64,000 nucleotides of DNA from Bin5 sp965220715. GTDB lineage: Bacteria > Chloroflexota > Anaerolineae > Caldilineales > Caldilineaceae. The stretch's first letter is position 1. Every line of letters starts with the position of its first letter. Location of the stretch: assembly GCA_965220715.1 (NCBI GenBank), contig OZ244843.1, forward strand, positions 1-64,000, written 5' to 3'. Position numbers and translations under genes: made by a program. Of this stretch, positions 62,069 to 64,000 are shown piece by piece. The notes under the pieces were generated by a model, which worked only from the letters and a program-made list of their open reading frames with translations, was not told the origin of the DNA and did no database searches.

Positions 62069-62217
62069 TAAGATCTCAAATCCTTCAAATTCTCCACGAT
62101 TTCGGCGTCCAGTTTGCACGGCTGGGCCTGCTGTCACTGCGCGGGCAACTGCGCCATCTTCTCCTCAAAGGGGACGTTGTCGTCGGGCGTATGGTTGAAG
62201 CCATATATAGCAGTCTC
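62069..62217 (-). pseudogene. remnant resembling the C-terminus of a type I DNA methylase (HsdM)
   Basis: The minus-strand frame reads GFNHTPDDNVPFEEKMAQLP, one in-frame TGA, then KLDAEIVENLKDLRS and TAA. The spacing of KM..L, the short linker and L..EI..NL..L is like the last 40 residues of HsdM proteins. It has a stop inside and no start, so it is a dead fragment. The identification rests on a short, poorly conserved region. Confidence 0.35.
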
Positions 62218-62395
62218 CCGGGAGTCCGGTGTTTAACTGCCCATTCCGCAGAGCCAATTCCAGCAAACGCATTTCACGTTTCCGGGCCGTCCCTGAAGCT
62301 GCGCGCCGAAAGCTTCTGCGACCGCATCCGCCGTCCATCTAACACCCATCCTCGATTTTCCATCCTTTTCTGAAAAGAATCCTTTTCCCCGATCT

Positions 62396-62443
62396 CTCGT
62401 AGTCTCTCGTATAACGCTCGTGCAACGCTCGTCATGTGCTCGT
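62396..62443 (+). repeat. five helically phased CTCGT pentamers
   Basis: CTCGT occurs at 62396, 62406, 62417, 62428 and 62439: steps of 10, 11, 11 and 11 bases, once per helical turn. The array lies about 75 bases upstream of the -10 box of the GTPase gene. It might also be a trace of a decayed helical protein on the other strand. Confidence 0.6.
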
Positions 62444-62514
62444 AACAGGACAGAGCCCCAATCCCGGAACGCAAGCCGCGCTTTCCCCCGGCGATATGAG
62501 TGCAAGCGCGCCTG

Positions 62515-62523
62515 TGCTAGAAT
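62515..62523 (+). promoter_or_regulatory. extended -10 promoter of the dynamin-like gene
   Basis: TG-C-TAGAAT (62515-62523) is an extended -10 element; no good -35 box is seen. It is about 50 bases before the GTG start. Confidence 0.5.
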
Positions 62524-62571
62524 GCCCTGTGCCGCGTCAGGTGTTCATTTGCGCCTATACTGAGGAAGAGC

Positions 62572-64000
62572 GTGCAGCAAGTTTTGACCGCTGAGCAGGG
62601 CCGTATTTTACAGGAAGAGCGCCGCTTGCTGGGCGACCTGCAGGTGGCGCTGGCGCGCCTGGATGCGCCCGACTCCGACCTGGGGCTGATCGGCAATGCG
62701 CTGGCCCAGTTGGAGGAGCTTTTCCTGATGGTGGTGGTGGGCGAGTTCAATGCCGGCAAGAGCGCGGTGATCAACGCGCTTCTGGGGGGCGACTATCTGC
62801 CCGAAGGCGTGGTGCCAACCACCAGCGAACTGGTCCTGATCCGCCATAGCGATGCGGCCGAGCAGCCGGGCGCGGACAAAGGAATGGCGGTGCGCCGCCT
62901 GCCCGTTCCCTGGCTGCAGGAGGTCAATCTGGTCGACACGCCCGGCACGAATGCTGTCATCCGCCAGCACCAGGAGTTGACCGAACATTTCGTGCCCCGC
63001 AGCGACCTTGTCCTCTTCGTCACCAGCGCGGACCGGCCATTCAGCGAATCGGAGCGCGCCTTCCTGCAGCAGATCCGGGACTGGGGCAAAAAGGTCGTTA
63101 TCGTGGTCAACAAGATCGAACTGCTGACTGCGGAGGCGGAGCAGCGGGAGGTGCTGGAATTCGTGCGCCAGAACGCCCGCGAGTTGCTCGGGGTTGCGCC
63201 GGCGATCTTTGCGGTCAGCGCCCGCCTTGCGCTGGAAGCGAAACTGCGAGGAGCAGGTGCATCGCGCTCCTCGGATTGGGGACGGAGCCAGTTCGGCGCG
63301 TTGGAACAATATATCCTAGATTTTCTTGACGCAGGGGAGCGCGTGCGGCTGCAGCTCTCGAACCCGATCGGCATCGCCGCAGCGCTGATCGCCAACTACC
63401 AGGATGTGATCAGCCAGCGCCAGGCCCTGCTCAAGGGCGACTTTCGGGCGCTGGACGACATCGACCAGCAGTTGGCGGCCTACCAGAGCGATATGCGGCG
63501 AGACTTTCGTTACCAGAGCGACCGCGTCGATAACGTCCTCTACGAGATGGCGGAGCGGGGCGACCGTTTCTTCGACGAGAATCTGCGCATCACTCGCATC
63601 ATCGAGCTCGTGAACAGCGAGCGGCTGCGGGGTGAGTTCGAACGCCGCGTTCTGGCCGACAGCAGTCGTGCGGTCGAGCATCATGTGAACGAACTGATTG
63701 ACTGGCTGGTCGAGCGCGACTACCGCCAGTGGCAGGCGGTGATGGAGTTCATCGAGCGCCGCTCGCTCCAGCACACGGACCAGATGATCGGCCAAGTGCG
63801 GGGGGATTTTGATTTCAATCGCCAGAATCTGCTCAAAAGCATCGGCCGCAGTGCGCAGGAGGTGGTCGACTCGTATGACCGCGAGGCGGAGGCGCTGAAG
63901 CTGGCCCAGGATGTACAGCGGGCCATCATCCAGACGGCAGCGGTCGAGGCCGGCGCGATCGGCCTGGGCGCGATCCTGGTGGTTATCCTGAATACCACCT
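62572..64000 (+). CDS. dynamin-like GTPase, incomplete at the right edge
   Basis: A large GTPase beginning at the GTG at 62572 after GAGGAAGAG and running through the window end with 476 complete codons visible. The P-loop VVGEFNAGKSAVINALLG is near residues 58-75, the switch-II motif VDTPGT near 120, and VVNKIE (the base-specific NKxE) near 180. Then comes a long helical region (about 240-440) and the start of a hydrophobic stretch (GAIGLGAILVVI), as in bacterial dynamins that remodel membranes. Many of these are encoded as pairs or with stress and defence genes; the rest of the locus lies outside the window. No reading frame on the other strand competes. Confidence 0.88.
   Translation, partial: MQQVLTAEQGRILQEERRLLGDLQVALARLDAPDSDLGLIGNALAQLEELFLMVVVGEFNAGKSAVINALLGGDYLPEGVVPTTSELVLIRHSDAAEQPGADKGMAVRRLPVPWLQEVNLVDTPGTNAVIRQHQELTEHFVPRSDLVLFVTSADRPFSESERAFLQQIRDWGKKVVIVVNKIELLTAEAEQREVLEFVRQNARELLGVAPAIFAVSARLALEAKLRGAGASRSSDWGRSQFGALEQYILDFLDAGERVRLQLSNPIGIAAALIANYQDVISQRQALLKGDFRALDDIDQQLAAYQSDMRRDFRYQSDRVDNVLYEMAERGDRFFDENLRITRIIELVNSERLRGEFERRVLADSSRAVEHHVNELIDWLVERDYRQWQAVMEFIERRSLQHTDQMIGQVRGDFDFNRQNLLKSIGRSAQEVVDSYDREAEALKLAQDVQRAIIQTAAVEAGAIGLGAILVVILNTT

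Noticed and set aside
62274..62474. 66-codon minus-strand frame
   Set aside because: No ribosome-binding site or family; overlaps decayed sequence and the phased CTCGT array.

Overview
The window reads as a chromosomal segment of a free-living, moderately GC-rich bacterium, most likely a member of the Chloroflexota (Anaerolineae/Caldilineae-like). That placement is inference from gene content: a eukaryote-type UDP-glucose pyrophosphorylase, a tandem FemAB protein, Thr/Pro-rich lipoprotein-like sensors, DUF3179, HrcA/CIRCE control, several Fic proteins and a split carbohydrate ABC importer. No marker that fixes the lineage (16S rRNA) is present.

Layout. 1-800: tRNA-Asn with its own promoter and terminator, then a VOC-fold protein. 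800-3800: a Fic protein divergent from a striking 50-bp-phased repeat array, and a small membrane protein with a near-consensus promoter. 3.7-9.4 kb: a DUF3179 lipoprotein facing a three-gene envelope operon with a Thr/Pro-rich beta-propeller protein. 9.6-19.9 kb: gamma-glutamyltransferase, UTP-glucose-1-phosphate uridylyltransferase, tandem FemAB, modAB, formiminotransferase and a GT2 glycosyltransferase. 19.9-28.9 kb: polyprenyl glycosylphosphotransferase, CIRCE-hrcA-grpE, GNAT, a holin-like membrane protein, and sbcD(frameshifted)-sbcC. 28.9-32.4 kb: a UGT-like glycosyltransferase and a heme c/sugar-dehydrogenase lipoprotein. 32.4-41.2 kb: the conserved nusA-ylxR-infB-rbfA-nrnA-truB-ribF information-processing cluster (rimP absent), with a promoter and a terminator-like hairpin in the nusA leader.

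41.5-45.5 kb is an accessory island: a second Fic protein with a 42-bp palindromic operator, a PD-(D/E)xK+HEPN fusion translationally coupled to a rusA gene broken by one in-frame TGA, and a two-gene membrane cassette whose promoter contains a LexA-like box. 45.4-54.8 kb is a carbohydrate (probably sulfated glycan) module: Gfo/Idh/MocA oxidoreductase, M20 peptidase, sugar-phosphate isomerase/epimerase, sulfatase and a binding protein plus two permeases without an ATPase.

55-64 kb is a second accessory island: GNAT, a third Fic protein, an IS3 transposase remnant interrupted by a 747-nt group II intron that has lost its reverse transcriptase, then an operon-like run of HigB toxin, HigA-ImmA/IrrE fusion antitoxin, a tiny split reading frame and an AlbA_2/Schlafen-type ATPase, a remnant resembling the C-terminus of a type I restriction methylase, and a dynamin-like GTPase running off the right edge. 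The toxin-antitoxin/AlbA_2 operon, the HEPN-nuclease operon and the three Fic genes, each with a different control region, are the parts most likely to hold undescribed biology.
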